Shown one piece after another: positions 55,091 through 63,712 of a DNA stretch of 64,000 bases. Within the stretch, counting starts at the first letter, position 1. Each line of letters opens with the position of its first letter. Below the pieces are notes generated by a model. It ran no database searches. It was not told where the DNA came from and saw only the letters and a program-made list of their open reading frames with translations. Source of the DNA: Nocardiopsis quinghaiensis (GTDB taxonomy: Bacteria; Actinomycetota; Actinomycetes; Streptosporangiales; Streptosporangiaceae); assembly GCF_008638365.1 (NCBI RefSeq), contig NZ_VWVU01000007.1:1-64000 (forward strand). Direction: 5' to 3'. The translations under genes and the position numbers were made by a program.

Positions 55091-56479
55091 CTAGCAGCCG
55101 GGCAGGCGCTCGAAGAGGTAGGTCTCCACCCGGTCCAGGGACACGCGCTCCTGGGACATGGTGTCGCGCTCGCGCACGGTCACCGCGTCGTCCTCCAGGG
55201 TGTCGAAGTCCACCGTCACGCAGAACGGGGTGCCGATCTCGTCCTGGCGGCGGTAGCGGCGGCCGATCGCGCCGGCGTCGTCGAACTCCACGTTCCAGCG
55301 CTTGCGCAGCCTGGCGGCCAGGTCGCGCGCCTTGGGCGACAGGTCGGTGTTGCGCGACAGCGGCAGCACCGCGACCTTGACCGGGGACAGGCGCGGGTCC
55401 AGGCGCATGACGGCGCGCTTCTCCAGCTTGCCCTTGGCGTTGGGGGCCTCGTCCACGTTGTAGGCGTCCAGCATGAACGTGAGCACCGCCCGGTCGACAC
55501 CGGCCGCGGGCTCGATGACGTAGGGGATGTAGCGCTCGTTGTTCTCCTGGTCGAAGTAGGACAGGTCCACACCGGAGGCCTCGGCGTGCGTCTTGAGGTC
55601 GTAGTCGGTGCGGTTGGCGACGCCCTCCAGCTCACCCCACTCGGAACCCTGGAAGTTGAAGCGGTACTCGATGTCGACGGTGCGCTTGGAGTAGTGGGAC
55701 AGCTTCTCCTGCGGGTGCTCGTACAGGCGCAGGTTGTCCTTGGCGATGCCCAGGTCGACGTACCACTGGTGGCGGGTGTCGATCCAGTACTGGTGCCACT
55801 CCTCGTCGCCGCCGGGCTTGACGAAGAACTCCATCTCCATCTGCTCGAACTCGCGGGTGCGGAAGATGAAGTTGCCCGGGGTGATCTCGTTGCGGAACGA
55901 CTTGCCGATCTGGCCGATGCCGAAGGGCACCTTGCGGCGTGCGCTCTGCTCGACGTTCTTGTAGTTGACGAAGATGCCCTGGGCGGTCTCCGGACGCAGG
56001 TAGGCCAGGCCCTTCTCGTCCTGGACCGGGCCCAGGTAGGTGCGCAGCAGACCGTTGAACATACGCGGCTCGGTGAAGGAGTCCTTGGCGCCGCAGTTGG
56101 GGCAGGCGATCGCGGCCAGGCCCTCGGCGGGCTCGTGGCCGTGTTTGGCCTCGTATGCCTCGATGAGGTGGTCCGCGCGGAAGCGCTTGTGGCAGGACTG
56201 GCACTCGGTGAGGGGGTCGACGAACGCCGTCACGTGGCCGGAGGCCTCCCAGACCTCACGGGCCAGGATGACGCTGGAGTCCAGGCCGACGATGTCCTCG
56301 CGCTCCTGCACCATGGAGCGCCACCACTGGCGCTTGACGTTGTTCTTGAGTTCGACGCCGAGGGGGCCGTAGTCCCAGGCGGCGCGCAGACCCCCGTAGA
56401 TCTCACTGGAGGGGTAGACCAGACCCCGGCGTTTGGCGAGGTTGACCAGTGCGTCCATTGCCTCTGACTTGGCGGCCAT
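55091..56479 (-). CDS. glyS: Glycyl-tRNA synthetase
   Basis: A 462-residue class II synthetase of the single-chain (alpha2) type used by actinobacteria, joining glycine to tRNA-Gly. It begins [46 protein letters not shown] after a short leader and has the zinc-type [18 protein letters not shown] insertion, the class II motif 2 region [26 protein letters not shown], and an anticodon-binding C-terminus ([56 protein letters not shown]). ATG at 56479. No T-box is visible upstream. Confidence 0.95.
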   Translation of the reverse strand: MAAKSEAMDALVNLAKRRGLVYPSSEIYGGLRAAWDYGPLGVELKNNVKRQWWRSMVQEREDIVGLDSSVILAREVWEASGHVTAFVDPLTECQSCHKRFRADHLIEAYEAKHGHEPAEGLAAIACPNCGAKDSFTEPRMFNGLLRTYLGPVQDEKGLAYLRPETAQGIFVNYKNVEQSARRKVPFGIGQIGKSFRNEITPGNFIFRTREFEQMEMEFFVKPGGDEEWHQYWIDTRHQWYVDLGIAKDNLRLYEHPQEKLSHYSKRTVDIEYRFNFQGSEWGELEGVANRTDYDLKTHAEASGVDLSYFDQENNERYIPYVIEPAAGVDRAVLTFMLDAYNVDEAPNAKGKLEKRAVMRLDPRLSPVKVAVLPLSRNTDLSPKARDLAARLRKRWNVEFDDAGAIGRRYRRQDEIGTPFCVTVDFDTLEDDAVTVRERDTMSQERVSLDRVETYLFERLPGC

Positions 56480-56663
56480 GGGTGACTCTCCATCCGGCTG
56501 GGTGTCGGTGGATCGCGGTTAGCGATACATCGGTTGTCGTGTGGGGCGGTGAGTGTGCGCCGAAACCCGGGAGCGGCAACGGCGGACGACCGCGTCCACC
56601 CAGGCTAGGGCACCTGAATACCGCGGGCACACGCTTTTCCCCTGACCACGGGGCCCGGACGGT

Positions 56664-56978
56664 TCAGGCTGGTGCGTCACCACCGGTCACGACCTCGAAC
56701 GCGGTGGGTTCGTCGATGGCGCGTGAGAGCAGCGGCACAGCGTTGACCTTGACGTCGAAGTCGGACAGGGCCCGGCGGTAGAACCCGGCGCCGTCCCACT
56801 CGGTGACCACGGTCCACAGGCAGGGGTCGTCGGCGGCGCGACCCACCCAGTGGCCCCGGAAGCCGGGGCGGCGGGAGAGCACCTCGACCGCGGCGACGGC
56901 GTCGGTCTGGAAGGCCGCGGTGTCGGCCTCGGGCACGGAGTAACGGGTGATGACGATCACGGGATCATTCTGTCCCAT
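56664..56978 (-). CDS. Small ABM-fold (antibiotic biosynthesis monooxygenase-like) protein
   Basis: A 104-residue ferredoxin-fold protein: VIVITRYSVPEADTAAFQTDAVAAVEVLSRRPGFRGHWVGRAADDPCLWTVVTEWDGAGFYRRALSDFDVKVNAVPLLSRAIDEPTAFEVV. It is of the dimeric alpha/beta-barrel superfamily, with the WxxW-like pattern common in these. Members include quinone monooxygenases and heme-degrading enzymes, but many are of unknown function. No biosynthetic cluster adjoins, so the family name should not be read as evidence of antibiotic synthesis. Confidence 0.8.
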   Translation of the reverse strand: MGQNDPVIVITRYSVPEADTAAFQTDAVAAVEVLSRRPGFRGHWVGRAADDPCLWTVVTEWDGAGFYRRALSDFDVKVNAVPLLSRAIDEPTAFEVVTGGDAPA

Positions 56979-57048
56979 CCCGGGGGGCGCCCGGACGAAC
57001 CGCCCGCGCGGGCGCCCCGGGGAGAGGCCCCGGAGCGCCCGCGCGGGG

Positions 57049-60000
57049 TCAGCCCCGGCCGAAGACGCGGTCGGCGACGCGCGCGGCCGCGTGCCCGTCG
57101 TCGAGCGGGCAGAACTGCTCGACGAAGGCCCGGTAGGAGGCCTCGCCGCGGGCGGCCACCTCGTCGATGTTCACCAGGGCGTCGACGACCTCGTCGGACT
57201 CGGTCAGCAGCGGTCCCGGAGCGGTCGACTCGAAGTCGAAGTAGAACCCGCGCAGGTTGTCCCGGTAGCCCTCCAGGTCGTAGGTGAAGAAGAGCATCGG
57301 GCGACCGGTGTTGGCGAAGTCGAACATCATCGACGAGTAGTCCGTGACGAGCACGTCGGTGATCAGGAACAGTTCCATGATCTCCGGGTACAGGGACACG
57401 TCGTGGACGAAGCCCTCCCCCACGATCGGCACGCTGTCCACCACCCGGGGATGGCGGCGCACGAGCAGCACGTGGTCCTCGCCGAGCCTGTCGTGCATCC
57501 GGCGCAGGTCCAGGTGCAGGTCGAGCTTGTGCCTGCCGCGCGTGTAGTACTTGTCGTCGCGCCATGTCGGCGCGTACAGCACCACCTTCTTGTCCTCGGG
57601 CAGGCCGAGCCGCCTGCGGGTGCGCTCGGCGATCGCGTCCCGGTCGGGTGAGAAGAAGATGTCGTTGCGCGGGTAGCCGGTCTCCAGGATCTCGCCCTCG
57701 AAGCGGAAGGCGCGGCGCAGGATCGGGGTGGCCCAGGGGCTCGGTGAGACCAGGTAACTCCACTGGGCGGTCTCCCAGGCGAGCTTGTCGAAGTAGTCGC
57801 GCGACTTGCCGCGGATGTTCTCCACGTCGAAGCCGATCCGCTTGAGCATCGAGCCGTGCCAGGTCTGCACGACCACCTGGTCGGGGCGCCGGTGGAACCA
57901 CGCGGGCTGGCGGGAGTTGGTGACCAGGTAGCGGCTGCGCGCCAGGGCCTCGTAGTGCTCCCGGCCCCGGTGGCGTACCGGGACGAGGTCGTCGGGCAGG
58001 CGCACCTGGCCGTCTGCGACCAGCCACGACATCGGATAGTCCGCCCAGTGTTCCCGTCCGCGCAGTTCCGCGTAGACGCTCTGCGGGCTGTCGGAGTACT
58101 GGCGCCCGGTGTAGGTGTCGAAGAGGATCCCCTCGGTGACGGGCTCCCGGCGCTGGACCGGGTAGTGGTGCTCGCGCAGCGCGCGCTGGGCGAAGGCGCC
58201 CCGCTCGAAGGGGCGCAGGTCGCTGCCGACCTGGAGCACGGGGACGCCGCGCCCCTGGTAGGAGAGGACGTAGGCGCGCTCCCTGGTCCGTGTCTCCAGC
58301 GGCAGGTCGGGGATGAGCGCGTCGGAGAACTCCACGCCCACGTCCGTCGATCCGCCCTCGGCCGCGGGGTCGCTGATCCGGCCCCACAGCTGGTAGGTGC
58401 CCGCGGGCAGGGACAGGGTGCCCGACAGGGTGACGACGTCGGCCGGGGAGAGCCGGGCCGTGAAGCGGTGGCCGGAGCGTTCCACCGACAGGGAGTGCTC
58501 ATCGTCGCGTCCGCGCGCCCTGGCGACCAGGCGCAGCTCGGCGTGGTCGAGGAACTCGCCCTCCAGGAGCAGGTCGCGCCCCTGCCAGCGGGCCCGGTCG
58601 ACCGTGGGACGGGCGTGTCCGGCGCGCAGCCTCAGGTGGCCGGTCGCCGTACGCTGCACGGCCATTTCCCGCCGGATGCCCTCGTCCGCGTAGGCGGCGG
58701 TGGCCACCTCGTCGGGCAGGACCAGCGGAACGCTCCGCTCCCGCGGGGCGGCCAGGTGGACGTCCCACTCCTCCTGGCGGATCACGCCGCCGCACTCGGT
58801 GACGCTGCGGGCGAAGAGCTCCTCGGCGTGCACGCGTGCGATGAAGCGGCCGTCGTGGACGAAGACCGGGTACGTGAGCGCGGCGGTGCCGGGGCGCCGT
58901 GTCAGGCGCAGCTCGGTGGCCTGGACGGCGGGCGCGGACACCAGTTCGCCCTCCAGCTCCAACTCCCTGGTACGGGTGTCGAAACGGTGGTCGGTGACGC
59001 GGACGCGGGTCGGTTCGACGCTGACCACCAGCTGTCGGTCCCTGTTCCAGTGCGGCCGCACCCACACGTCCTCGGCCACCTGGTGGTAGCCGGGCCGCTC
59101 GGGTGGCCCGGGGACGGGGCCGGAGACGAACCTGCGCCGGATGATCCCCCGGTTGAGGACGACCAGCTCCAGTTTCCAGTCGCCGGGTTCCCAGGAGCCG
59201 GAGGTGCGCAGCACGCTCGGGTCGAGGACGGCGGTGAAGCCGCCGTAGTCGTGGCGGGCGGCGTCGGCGACGTCGGGCAGGCGGTACTCGGCGGCGAGCC
59301 GGACGCGCACGGGCACGCGGACCCTGCGGTGGGTGGCGGTGTTGACGGCGAAGGCCACCACGTGCTGCTGCCAGCGCCTGCGGGCGCGCAGGTGGCGGAT
59401 ACCGATCCGGCCGCTGACGTGCAGGCGGCCGTGCCTCCAGTGGATCTCCTCGGTCTTCTGGCGGACCCGGATCTCCTCGTCCAGCCGGTACACCTCACGG
59501 GGCACGGCCCTGTCGGGGTCCTCGGACTCGAAGAAGGGGTAGCGGACGTAGTAGCCGAGACCGCGCCGCACGACGGGGGCCTTCTTGATCTCGACGCTCT
59601 TGGCGAAGACCGCGACCTCCAGGACGTCGGAGACGCGCCGCTTGCGCACCAGGTGGTACAGGAGCCGGTCGAGGACGTTGAGGCTGTGCAGGAGCCGCGC
59701 GGGCACGTGGTCGAGGTAGGCGTTGACCAGGTCGACGGCGACCGCACGGGCCTCCTCGTCGGCCTCGTCCAGGCACAGGAGGAGCTGGTGGAGCTCGCCC
59801 CGGAGGAGGGTGCGGTCCCACAGGTCGCGGTCGGTTCCGGGCAGGCTGGCGGCGAGTTCGCCCATGGCGGTGAGGCGGCGGGTCAGGGCGGCCTTGTCCA
59901 GGGGGATCCGCGCGGCCTCGCGCTCGCGTCTGAGCAGGACGGGCGCGGGCAGGACGTCGACGGTGCGGGCGGACAGGAGGGCACGGCGCAGGCCGAGGTC

Positions 60001-60741
60001 GGCGTCCTCGGGGGCGAGGGAGTGGTCGGCCAGGGACTCCCAGAACCCCCTGCGCCAGAACTTGTTGCCGAGGACGCCGTCGGCGGCCAGGTCGGGGATG
60101 TCGCGGGGGTCCTCGGCCACGCGGTGCCTGCCGCAGTACTTGCGGTGCGCCTTGGAGGGGGAGGCGCCCAGCTCGTCGAACCTGTACACGTTGCCGACCA
60201 CCAGGTCCGAGTGTGTGTCGGCGGCGCTGCGCAGGAGGTAGTCCAGGGAGTAGCCGGTGAGTGCGTCGGAGCCCTCCAGGAAGAGCAGGTGGGTGCCGTG
60301 GGCGGCGGCGGTGGCGCGTGCGCGCGCGGCGGGCCGGTCGGGAGCGGGCCCACCGGGCAGGAGGGTCACCGCGAGGCCGGGTGGCGGGGACGCGGCGAAC
60401 GCGGCGGCGACGGCGCGGGCGTCCTCGCGCGCGGACTCGACGGCCTCGTCCCCCTGATCGCCCTCCTCGGCTCGGGCGGGGGCCCCGGGGCCCTCCACGG
60501 CGTCGTCGTCGCCATGGGGGTCGGTGTCCGTGCTCTTGGCGGCGGATCCGGATACGCGGAGGCGGTCGCCGTCGCGGACTGGGACGAGAACGACTTCGAC
60601 GGGCGCCGCGGACTCGGGCGCTCCGGCCTCGCCCCGGTCACCGCCACGTTGGCGGGCCAGGGAGTCGAGGCAGTTCTGCAGGTGTGGCTCCGTGACGTCG
60701 AACGTCACGACGACAGTGGCTTGGGGCACGGAAGTCGACAT
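57049..60741 (-). CDS. CDP-glycerol glycerophosphotransferase (TagF-like) with N-terminal glycosyltransferase-like domain
   Basis: A 1230-residue protein. The N-terminal domain resembles a family 2 glycosyltransferase (TVVVTFDVTEPHLQNCLDSLARQRGG, THLLFLEGSDALTGYSLDYLLRSAADTHSDLVVGNVYRF), though the usual DxD is not obvious. Beta-rich middle regions follow. The C-terminal 380 residues form the TagF domain: VVQTWHGSMLKRIGFDVENIRG, YLVSPSPWATPILRRAFRFEGEILETGYPRNDIFF, VVLYAPTWRDDKYY and VLVTDYSSMMFDFANTGRPMLFFTYDLEGYRD, the CDP-glycerol binding pattern. It would add glycerol phosphate in wall teichoic acid synthesis. The ATG at 60741 directly abuts a GGAGG, which is too close; a GTG four codons on is the alternative start. 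Confidence 0.88.
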   Translation of the reverse strand: MSTSVPQATVVVTFDVTEPHLQNCLDSLARQRGGDRGEAGAPESAAPVEVVLVPVRDGDRLRVSGSAAKSTDTDPHGDDDAVEGPGAPARAEEGDQGDEAVESAREDARAVAAAFAASPPPGLAVTLLPGGPAPDRPAARARATAAAHGTHLLFLEGSDALTGYSLDYLLRSAADTHSDLVVGNVYRFDELGASPSKAHRKYCGRHRVAEDPRDIPDLAADGVLGNKFWRRGFWESLADHSLAPEDADLGLRRALLSARTVDVLPAPVLLRREREAARIPLDKAALTRRLTAMGELAASLPGTDRDLWDRTLLRGELHQLLLCLDEADEEARAVAVDLVNAYLDHVPARLLHSLNVLDRLLYHLVRKRRVSDVLEVAVFAKSVEIKKAPVVRRGLGYYVRYPFFESEDPDRAVPREVYRLDEEIRVRQKTEEIHWRHGRLHVSGRIGIRHLRARRRWQQHVVAFAVNTATHRRVRVPVRVRLAAEYRLPDVADAARHDYGGFTAVLDPSVLRTSGSWEPGDWKLELVVLNRGIIRRRFVSGPVPGPPERPGYHQVAEDVWVRPHWNRDRQLVVSVEPTRVRVTDHRFDTRTRELELEGELVSAPAVQATELRLTRRPGTAALTYPVFVHDGRFIARVHAEELFARSVTECGGVIRQEEWDVHLAAPRERSVPLVLPDEVATAAYADEGIRREMAVQRTATGHLRLRAGHARPTVDRARWQGRDLLLEGEFLDHAELRLVARARGRDDEHSLSVERSGHRFTARLSPADVVTLSGTLSLPAGTYQLWGRISDPAAEGGSTDVGVEFSDALIPDLPLETRTRERAYVLSYQGRGVPVLQVGSDLRPFERGAFAQRALREHHYPVQRREPVTEGILFDTYTGRQYSDSPQSVYAELRGREHWADYPMSWLVADGQVRLPDDLVPVRHRGREHYEALARSRYLVTNSRQPAWFHRRPDQVVVQTWHGSMLKRIGFDVENIRGKSRDYFDKLAWETAQWSYLVSPSPWATPILRRAFRFEGEILETGYPRNDIFFSPDRDAIAERTRRRLGLPEDKKVVLYAPTWRDDKYYTRGRHKLDLHLDLRRMHDRLGEDHVLLVRRHPRVVDSVPIVGEGFVHDVSLYPEIMELFLITDVLVTDYSSMMFDFANTGRPMLFFTYDLEGYRDNLRGFYFDFESTAPGPLLTESDEVVDALVNIDEVAARGEASYRAFVEQFCPLDDGHAAARVADRVFGRG

Positions 60742-61065
60742 CCTCCGAGAAATTGGTTACCGCGAGCAATATCCACGTAACCATAAGTTACATCTGCCCC
60801 TTGCGGAACAAATTATTACTTCAAGTGATTTATTCGTTACCCTGGGTGCGAAGAACTTCGGCGGTTCGCCCGCCGCACGGAAGGGGAGACACATGGCGGG
60901 AGGGGACCGCGCCGACACCCGGCGACGCGCCAGGCCTCTGCACTAAGGTTCAGGAAAACAAATACCACAGGCCCGGCGGACCCGCCGCCCATCGCCTGAG
61001 GTGGGCGCGTCCGGCCGACGGGCCCATCCGGTGGCGGCACAGGACCAGAAGCGGATACGGACAGC
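60742..61065. other. AT-richer leader upstream of the TagF-like gene, with repeated GTTAC/GTAAC elements
   Basis: A 324-base divergent region, clearly lower in GC around 60740-60845 than the rest of the window. GTTAC or GTAAC occurs at 60756-60760, 60777-60781, 60787-60791 and 60836-60840, giving an inverted pair GGTTAC/GTAACC (60755-60782) and another GTAAC-N5-GTTAC (60777-60791). It probably holds the promoter and regulatory sites of the teichoic-acid gene. No gene is supported here. Confidence 0.55.
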
Positions 61066-61443
61066 ATGGCCCCTCCCGAGCACGGTGACGAGAAGCGGCG
61101 GCAGGATCAGGGACGACCCCTCCCGGAGGGAGCCGCCCCCGACCCCAGGACGGAGGGGGCGGGGAGGCTGCGCCGGTCGGTGGAGGAACGCAGCGCGGTG
61201 CCGCTGGTGTGGCTGCACCAGCAGCCCCGGTGGCTGGCGCCGCTGGTGCTGGGCGCCCTGTTCGTCGCGGGGCTGATGGCGCCCGGCCTGGTCGGGGCCC
61301 TGTGCCTGCTACTGGTCACGGCGTTCCTGGTGTGGCTGGCGTTCCTGACGTGGCCCTCCCTGAGCGCGCAGCAGAGGGTGCCCCGTGTGCTCATGGTGGT
61401 GGTCGTGCTGGTGCTCGCGGTGGCGCGCGTCCTGGGCTACTGA
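61066..61443 (+). CDS. Small membrane protein, DUF6703-like
   Basis: A 125-residue protein with a charged N-terminus and two hydrophobic helices (WLAPLVLGALFVAGLMAPGLVGALCLLLVTAFLVWLAFLTW and VLMVVVVLVLAVARVLGY). The layout matches the small actinobacterial DUF6703 family. Function unknown. It lies directly ahead of the zinc-uptake genes but ends about 58 bases before the znuC start, with the znuC promoter in between, so it is not part of that unit. Confidence 0.65.
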   Translation: MAPPEHGDEKRRQDQGRPLPEGAAPDPRTEGAGRLRRSVEERSAVPLVWLHQQPRWLAPLVLGALFVAGLMAPGLVGALCLLLVTAFLVWLAFLTWPSLSAQQRVPRVLMVVVVLVLAVARVLGY

Positions 61444-61466
61444 TCCGCGGGCGAATCCGTCATATT

Positions 61467-61495
61467 TTGACAACCGTTTTCGTTTTCGTGATAAT
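61467..61495 (+). promoter_or_regulatory. znuC promoter with overlapping Zur-like box
   Basis: TTGACA (61467-61472), a 17-nt spacer and GATAAT (61490-61495) form a near-consensus promoter. TGACAACCGTTTTCG (61468-61482) resembles a Zur box (TGAAAATGATTTTCA-like) and overlaps the -35. The expected transcription start falls on the GTG codon at 61502, so the mRNA would be leaderless. Confidence 0.65.
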
Positions 61496-61501
61496 GGAAC
61501 G

Positions 61502-62338
61502 GTGTCTGACCAGTTCACGGACGTCGGGACCGACGTACCACTCGCCCTCCAGGTCGTCGACGCACGTGTCGCCTACGACGGGGTCCCCGTGCTCGACGGT
61601 GTGGACCTCGGCGTGCCCGCAGGCCAGACCATGGCCGTCCTGGGTCCCAACGGTTCGGGCAAGTCGACCCTGATGCGCGCGGTGCTGGGCATCGTGCCCC
61701 TCACCTCCGGGCAGGTCCTCGTGCACGGCACCCCGCTGCGGCGGTTCCGTGCCTGGCGCCGGATCGGCTACGTGCCCCAGCGGCTCACCGCCGGTGGCGC
61801 CGTTCCCGCCACCGTCCGCGAGATCGTCGCCTCCGGGCAGGTCGCCTCGCGCCGCCGCCTGTCCCTGTCCACCCGCGCCGACCGGACCGCCGTCGACGAG
61901 GCGCTGGAGACCGTGGACCTGGCCGGCCGGGGCCGCGACTCGGTACGCGAGCTGTCCGGCGGGCAGCAGCAGCGCGTGCTCATCGCCCGCGCGCTGGCCG
62001 GGCGGCCCGACACCTTCGTCATGGACGAGCCCATGGCCGGTGTGGACGCCGAGAACCAGCGGGCGCTGGCCCGCACCATCGCCCGCCTACGCGAGCGCGG
62101 TTCCACCGTGGTGCTGGTCCTGCACGAACTGGGCCCGTTGGAGAACGTGATCGAACGCGCCGTGGTGCTGGACTCCGGCCGTATCGCGCACGACGGCGCC
62201 GCGCCCGAGCCCACCGGCGAGTGCGCGCGTCCCGGCCACGAGCACCAGCACCCGCACCCCGACCCCAACTCCCCCGAGCCCGTGGGCACCACCACCGCCT
62301 CGGAGATGATCCGACTCGAGGTACCCGGCCGTGACTGA
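61502..62338 (+). CDS. znuC: Zinc ABC transporter ATPase
   Basis: A 278-residue ATPase: Walker A VLGPNGSGKSTLMRAVLG near residue 45, Q-loop YVPQRLTAGG, signature LSGGQQQRVLIARALA and Walker B TFVMDEPMAGVD, then a His-rich C-terminus (GHEHQHPHPDPN) that probably binds zinc. GTG at 61502 is at or next to the predicted transcript start, without a leader. It overlaps znuB by 8 nt. No znuA is adjacent. Confidence 0.93.
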   Translation: MSDQFTDVGTDVPLALQVVDARVAYDGVPVLDGVDLGVPAGQTMAVLGPNGSGKSTLMRAVLGIVPLTSGQVLVHGTPLRRFRAWRRIGYVPQRLTAGGAVPATVREIVASGQVASRRRLSLSTRADRTAVDEALETVDLAGRGRDSVRELSGGQQQRVLIARALAGRPDTFVMDEPMAGVDAENQRALARTIARLRERGSTVVLVLHELGPLENVIERAVVLDSGRIAHDGAAPEPTGECARPGHEHQHPHPDPNSPEPVGTTTASEMIRLEVPGRD

Positions 62339-63227
62339 GCTGCTCGACTACGGGTTCATGCGGCGCGCGCTGATCGCGGCCGTGCTCGTGGGCCTGGTGA
62401 CCCCGGTCATCGGCACCTACCTCGTCCAGAGGCGCCTGGCCCTGCTGGGCGACGGGATCGGCCACGTCGCCCTGACCGGTGTGGCGCTGGGCCTGCTCAC
62501 CAGCACCTCCCCCGTGCTCACCGCGGCCGTGGTGGCCACGCTGGGCGCCGTCCTCATCGAACTGGTGCGGGTGCGCACCCGCACCAGCGGGGACGTGGCC
62601 CTGGCGCTGCTGTTCTACGGCGGCATCGCGGGCGGTGTGCTGCTCATCGGCCTCACGCCCGGGGCGAGCAACGCCACGCTGGTCTCCTACCTGTTCGGTT
62701 CGGTGAGCACGGTGGAGGAGTCCGACCTGTGGGTGGTGGGCGTACTCGCCGCCGGGGTGGCCGCGGTGGTGGCGGTGTTCGGCCGCGAGCTGTTCGTACT
62801 GTGCCAGGACGAGGAGGTGGCGCGGGCCCACGGGCTGCCGGTGCGCTTCCTGAGCGTGCTGCTGGCGGTGACCGCCGCGCTGACGGTGGTGATCGCGATG
62901 CGGGTGGTGGGCGTGCTCATGGTGAGCGCCCTGATGATCGTCCCGGTCGCCGCCGCCCAGCAGCTCACCAAGAGCTTCCGGGTGACGATGCTCCTGGCCG
63001 TGGCGATCGGACTGCTGTCCTCGGTCGGCGGTCTGACCACGTCCTTCTACGCCGAGCTCTCACCGGGCGCGACGATCGTCGTGCTGGCCCTGGCCGTCTT
63101 CTGCGTGTCGGTGGTGGTCGGAGGCGTGGCGCGCCGCACCTCCGGGCGCAGGTCCCCGACCACCCACCAGCCCGCGGGGGCGGGCGCGGCCGGTACGATG
63201 CCCCAGACTGATCGGGGGAGGGTGTGA
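62331..63227 (+). CDS. znuB: Zinc ABC transporter permease
   Basis: A 298-residue membrane permease of the ABC-3 family (metal importers). Segments include FMRRALIAAVLVGLVTPVIGTYLVQRRLALLGDGIGHVALTGVALG, DVALALLFYGGIAGGVLLIGLTPGASNATLVSYLFGS, RELFVLCQDEEVARAHGLPVRFLSVLLAVTAALTVVIAMRVVGVLMVSALMIVPVAAAQQLTKSF and the C-terminal helices. It forms the zinc channel with ZnuC. Its GTG overlaps the znuC stop region by 8 nt. zur follows immediately. Confidence 0.93.
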   Translation: MTELLDYGFMRRALIAAVLVGLVTPVIGTYLVQRRLALLGDGIGHVALTGVALGLLTSTSPVLTAAVVATLGAVLIELVRVRTRTSGDVALALLFYGGIAGGVLLIGLTPGASNATLVSYLFGSVSTVEESDLWVVGVLAAGVAAVVAVFGRELFVLCQDEEVARAHGLPVRFLSVLLAVTAALTVVIAMRVVGVLMVSALMIVPVAAAQQLTKSFRVTMLLAVAIGLLSSVGGLTTSFYAELSPGATIVVLALAVFCVSVVVGGVARRTSGRRSPTTHQPAGAGAAGTMPQTDRGRV

Positions 63228-63228
63228 C

Positions 63229-63600
63229 ATGAGTGCACGACGCGAAGCGGTACGCCAGGCTCTGAGCGGGTACTCCGGTTTCCGCAGTGCCCAGGACCTG
63301 TACACGGACCTGCGCGCCGAGGGTTCCAAGATCGGGCTGACCACCGTCTACCGGGCACTGCAGGCACTGAGCGACTCCGGCGAGGTGGACGTGCTGCGCA
63401 CCGACGACGGCGAGGCCGTCTACCGGGCGTGCGACACCGAGAGCCACCACCACCACATCGTGTGCCGGGTGTGCGCGACCGCCGTGGAGATCGAGGGCCC
63501 GACCGTGGAGAAGTGGGCCGCCGAGATGGGCGCCAAACACGGCTTCAGCGGCGTGACGCACACCGTCGAGGTCTTCGGCACCTGCGCCGACTGCTCGTAG
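63229..63600 (+). CDS. zur: Zinc uptake regulator, Fur family
   Basis: A 123-residue Fur-family repressor. The winged helix is SARREAVRQALSGYSGFRSAQDLYTDLRAEGSKIGLTTVYRALQALSDSGEVDVLRTDDGEAVYRAC; the metal site has HHHHIVCRVCATAVEIEGP (His cluster and CxxC) and a final CADCS with the second cysteine pair. Co-transcribed with znuCB: its ATG is one base after the znuB stop. With zinc bound it should close the znuC promoter. Confidence 0.93.
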   Translation: MSARREAVRQALSGYSGFRSAQDLYTDLRAEGSKIGLTTVYRALQALSDSGEVDVLRTDDGEAVYRACDTESHHHHIVCRVCATAVEIEGPTVEKWAAEMGAKHGFSGVTHTVEVFGTCADCS

Positions 63601-63613
63601 GGCGTCCGCCGGC

Positions 63614-63673
63614 GATGGTCTTGCTCCCAGTGGCACTGTCGGCGGCCGAGAGTGCCGCCAAGGGCAAGATCAT
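63614..63673. terminator. Long bidirectional hairpin between zur and the SGNH gene
   Basis: A long interrupted stem: GATGGTCTTGC with GCAAGATCATC at the base and GGCACTGTCGG with CCGAGAGTGCC at the top, in the gap between convergent genes. Confidence 0.7.
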
Positions 63674-63712
63674 CGGGCGGGGGTCCCGGTCACGGTGCTG
63701 GTGGTACCGCTG

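Noticed and set aside
56480-56663. T-box riboswitch ahead of glyS
   Set aside because: No specifier-loop or antiterminator pattern was found upstream of the glyS start.
56664-56978. Antibiotic biosynthetic cluster suggested by the ABM-fold gene
   Set aside because: It stands alone next to glyS; no synthase, carrier, regulator or resistance gene is nearby.
57856-60780. Long plus-strand open frame opposite the TagF-like gene
   Set aside because: Composition is antisense-like and no motif is found; the minus-strand frame has clear TagF motifs.
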